Below, in pieces: positions 61,446 through 64,000 of a stretch of DNA of 64,000 nt. Position 1 is the first letter of the stretch; each line of letters opens with the position of its first letter. The stretch spans positions 312,501 through 376,500 of the forward strand of contig NQOF01000001.1 in NCBI GenBank assembly GCA_002270465.1, in the 5' to 3' direction. The stretch is from Blautia hominis. Lineage in GTDB: Bacteria; Bacillota; Clostridia; Lachnospirales; Lachnospiraceae. A model generated the notes under the pieces. The model searched no databases. It was not told where the DNA came from and saw only the letters and a program-made list of their open reading frames with translations. The position numbers and the translations under genes were made by a program.

Positions 61446-64000
61446 CTATGCAGTTATTTCCGTCACTTCATATCCCGCATCCACAACCGCTTTTTTCAGC
61501 GCGTCCCCGGATACGTCCCCGCTGGTTTCCACATAGGCGGCCTTGTCCTCCAGGTTCACGTCTGTCTTTGTCACGCCCTCCACAGCGTTCAGGGCCTTTG
61601 TCACTGCTGCCTGGCAGTGTGCACACATCATTCCTTCGATCTTCATAGTTATCATCTTTGTTTCCTCCTTATTTTCCGGCAGTGTTCTGCCTTGATCTCC
61701 ATTGTCAACGGTTTCTGTCTGCTCCTTTTTGGCAGGTTTCTTCAGTACATGGAAGAAGCGAAGCCGCAGGGCATTGGTCACAACAAAAAAGCTGCTGAGA
61801 CTCATGGCTGCCGCGCCGAACATGGGGCTTAACTTTAAGCCGAACATGGGATAAAGAAGCCCTGCCGCCAGTGGGATCCCACAGGCGTTATAGAAAAATG
61901 CCCAGAACAGATTCTGTTTAATATTGCGGATGACCGCTTTGCTCAGGCCCACCGCTGTCACCACATCCAGAAGATCACTCTTCATGAGTACAATATCCGC
62001 ACTCTCAATGGCAACATCTGTACCTGCGCCGATGGCGATCCCCACATCAGCTCTGGCAAGTGCGGGGGCGTCATTGATACCGTCGCCAACCATGGCTACA
62101 GTCCTTCCGCCCTCCTGGAGCCTTGCCACTTCCCGCTCTTTGTCCTGAGGAAGCACCTCGGCAATGACGGTGTCTATAGAAAGCTGCCGTTTGATCGCCT
62201 CGGCAGTTCTTCGGTTGTCTCCTGTGAGCATGATGACCTCAATACCCAGTTTCTTCATCTCCCGGATCGCCTGGGCACTTGTTTCCTTCACCACATCCGC
62301 TGCGGCAATGATCCCAAGTATCTCATTCTCGTCAAAGAACAGAAGGGGTGTCTTACCCTCTTTTGCCAGACGTACCATATCCTGATCCCGGCTCTCCGCA
62401 GCAAGCCCCTTCTCCTTGGCAAACTTCTGATTGCCTGCAAAGTACCGTTTGCCGTTTATCTCCGCCTGCACACCTCGTCCGGGCACAGCAAGGAAATTCT
62501 CCGCTTTGGCAGGTTTTATGCCCTCAGCTCCTGCTTTCTCCAGAATGGCTTCTGCCAGGGGATGTTCACTTTTTTCCTCCAGGGCGGCCGCCACTGTGAG
62601 CAGCTCTTTTTCCGAACGTTGAAACGCAAGGATATCCGTTACCTGGGGTTTGCCCTGGGTGATAGTACCTGTTTTGTCCAATACAACACTTTTTATGTTG
62701 TGGGTGATCTCCAGTGCCTCACCGGATTTGATGAGGATACCGTTTTCCGCGCCTTTTCCCGTTCCTACCATAATGGCCACCGGTGTGGCAAGCCCCAGTG
62801 CGCAGGGGCAGGAGATGACCAGCACCGCAATGGCACAGGAGAGCGCAAATTCAAAGGTCGCTCCCGCAATGAGCCAGGCCGCTGCCGTGATCAATGCGAT
62901 CCCCATGACAATGGGTACAAAAATACCCGCGATCTTATCCGCGATCTTGGCAATGGGCGCTTTGCTGGAACTGGCTTCCTCCACCAGGCGTATGATCTGG
63001 GAAAATGTGGTGTCATCCCCCACTTTTGTTCCCCGGAAACGGATGAATCCTGCCTTGTTCATAGTAGCCGCAATTACCGTATCTCCCACACTCTTCTCCA
63101 CAGGTATGCTCTCCCCGGTGATGGCAGCCTCATCCACACTGGTGCTTCCCTCGATGATGATACCGTCCGCGGGAATGCTGCTGCCGGGCTTCACAAGGAA
63201 GATATCTCCCTCCAGGGCTTCCTCCGCGGGAATCTCGATCTGGCGTCCATTCCGCTCCACAACAGCCGTTTTGGGTGCCATATCCATCAGTTTCCGGATG
63301 GCCTCACTGGTCTTGCCTTTGGAACGTGCTTCCAGATATTTTCCTACATTAATGAATGCCAGGATCATCACAGCAGACTCAAAATACAGATCATGCCTGT
63401 ACTGGTCCACAAGGGCGATATCCTGCACACCCAGCCCGTAACCTATCCGGTAGACGGCAAATACACCGTATACAAGGGATGCCGCAGAACCGATGGCGAT
63501 CAGAGTATCCATATTGGGCGCCCCGTGCATTAAGGTGGAGAACCCTTTGGTATAATACGCCCGGTTCACAAATGCCACCGGAAGGCAGAGCAGAAACTGG
63601 GTCATGGCAAACCCCACCGCGTTCTCCGGACCGCTTAAAAATCCCGGAAGAGGCAGCCCTGCCATATGCCCCATGGAGACATACATGAGGGGAATCAGAA
63701 ACAGGAAAGAAAGGATCATCCGGTTCCTCATCTCGTGCATATGTTTTTCCACCGGAGATTCCCCGGGCTTTGCTGCTGCCTGAGAGGCTTTCCCGGCCCC
63801 GGAAGTCTTCCCGGCGGTTTCCGCATTCTCGTGTTCACCTGCAGCCGCGGCACCGTAGCCGGCGTGTTCCACTGCATTTTCTATATCCTGCACAGACAGG
63901 GCGGACTCATCAAAATCCACCTGCATGCTGTTCGTCAGCAGGTTTACGCTGACATCCTTGGTGCCGGGCAGCTTTCTGACACATTTTTCCACCCGGGAAG
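61446..64000 (-). CDS. copA: Copper-exporting P1B-type ATPase with N- and C-terminal metal-binding domains (5' end outside window)
   Basis: The frame runs off the right edge; only the first few dozen codons, with the CxxC of the first HMA domain, are missing (the visible part starts in RVEKCVRKLPG). A Gly/Ala-rich linker leads to eight expected membrane segments. The actuator has GSTSVDEAAITGESIPVE, the copper site is VISCPCALGLATP, phosphorylation DKTGTITQG, ATP-binding HPLAEAIL, and the hinge GDGINDAPALARADVGIA. After the last helices a linker (EQTETVDNGDQG) connects to an additional C-terminal HMA domain with GMMCAHCQAAVTKAL. It exports Cu(I); the C-terminal domain resembles a fused CopZ chaperone. 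Confidence 0.93.
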   Translation of the reverse strand, partial: SRVEKCVRKLPGTKDVSVNLLTNSMQVDFDESALSVQDIENAVEHAGYGAAAAGEHENAETAGKTSGAGKASQAAAKPGESPVEKHMHEMRNRMILSFLFLIPLMYVSMGHMAGLPLPGFLSGPENAVGFAMTQFLLCLPVAFVNRAYYTKGFSTLMHGAPNMDTLIAIGSAASLVYGVFAVYRIGYGLGVQDIALVDQYRHDLYFESAVMILAFINVGKYLEARSKGKTSEAIRKLMDMAPKTAVVERNGRQIEIPAEEALEGDIFLVKPGSSIPADGIIIEGSTSVDEAAITGESIPVEKSVGDTVIAATMNKAGFIRFRGTKVGDDTTFSQIIRLVEEASSSKAPIAKIADKIAGIFVPIVMGIALITAAAWLIAGATFEFALSCAIAVLVISCPCALGLATPVAIMVGTGKGAENGILIKSGEALEITHNIKSVVLDKTGTITQGKPQVTDILAFQRSEKELLTVAAALEEKSEHPLAEAILEKAGAEGIKPAKAENFLAVPGRGVQAEINGKRYFAGNQKFAKEKGLAAESRDQDMVRLAKEGKTPLLFFDENEILGIIAAADVVKETSAQAIREMKKLGIEVIMLTGDNRRTAEAIKRQLSIDTVIAEVLPQDKEREVARLQEGGRTVAMVGDGINDAPALARADVGIAIGAGTDVAIESADIVLMKSDLLDVVTAVGLSKAVIRNIKQNLFWAFFYNACGIPLAAGLLYPMFGLKLSPMFGAAAMSLSSFFVVTNALRLRFFHVLKKPAKKEQTETVDNGDQGRTLPENKEETKMITMKIEGMMCAHCQAAVTKALNAVEGVTKTDVNLEDKAAYVETSGDVSGDALKKAVVDAGYEVTEITA

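Noticed and set aside
62562-63533. A 323-codon plus-strand frame across the copper ATPase
   Set aside because: Antisense to highly conserved P-type ATPase motifs; composition unlike a protein.

Overview
The window looks like a chromosomal segment of a Clostridia gut bacterium of the Lachnospiraceae, Blautia-like type. This is inferred from the host gene order (cysE-cysS-mrnC-rlmB-sigH), moderate GC, Gram-positive ribosome binding sites, a T-box leader and protein sequences typical of that group; no 16S gene is present. Nearly all genes lie on the minus strand.

Positions 1-4700 hold a sugar operon: a D-lyxose/mannose isomerase (cupin), a GH2 beta-mannosidase and the start of a sugar-binding lipoprotein. 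The likely job is to cleave beta-mannosides and isomerise the released mannose. The promoter is flanked by two near-identical palindromes that look like paired operators.

Positions 4729-42749 are an apparently intact siphovirus prophage of about 38 kb in the 3' end of a tRNA-Thr(GGT) gene. A 45-bp direct repeat marks attL and attR, and the tRNA remains whole at attR. From right to left it carries: tyrosine integrase; lipoprotein cargo; two back-to-back repressor switches, each with its own promoters and palindromic operators; an ORF6N antirepressor; a J-domain protein; small early genes; a primase-polymerase/helicase; a sigma-region-4-like late regulator; a late promoter; HNH endonuclease and terminase; HK97-type head genes; tail genes, including a tail-chaperone -1 frameshift on A_AAA_AAC; a BppU-like receptor-binding protein; and a holin and CHAP endolysin. 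An AT-rich end carries an XRE gene.

Positions 42957-64000 are host genes. They include a D-2-hydroxyacid dehydrogenase; a CNNM/CorC transporter preceded by a promoter, folded leader and terminator resembling an undescribed riboswitch; a T-box-controlled cysteine operon that continues into mini-RNase III, rlmB and sigH; a three-gene c-di-GMP signalling operon (hybrid kinase, response regulator-EAL, membrane GGDEF); gdhA; an ABC-F protein; ispF; and a copper P-type ATPase cut by the window edge. Between ispF and the ATPase lies a 116-bp tandem repeat with internal inverted repeats.

The most promising second looks are the CorC leader RNA, the duplicated lysogeny switch with its lipoprotein, the GTTCCCACAT repeat cluster beside the phage replication gene, and the 116-bp repeat.
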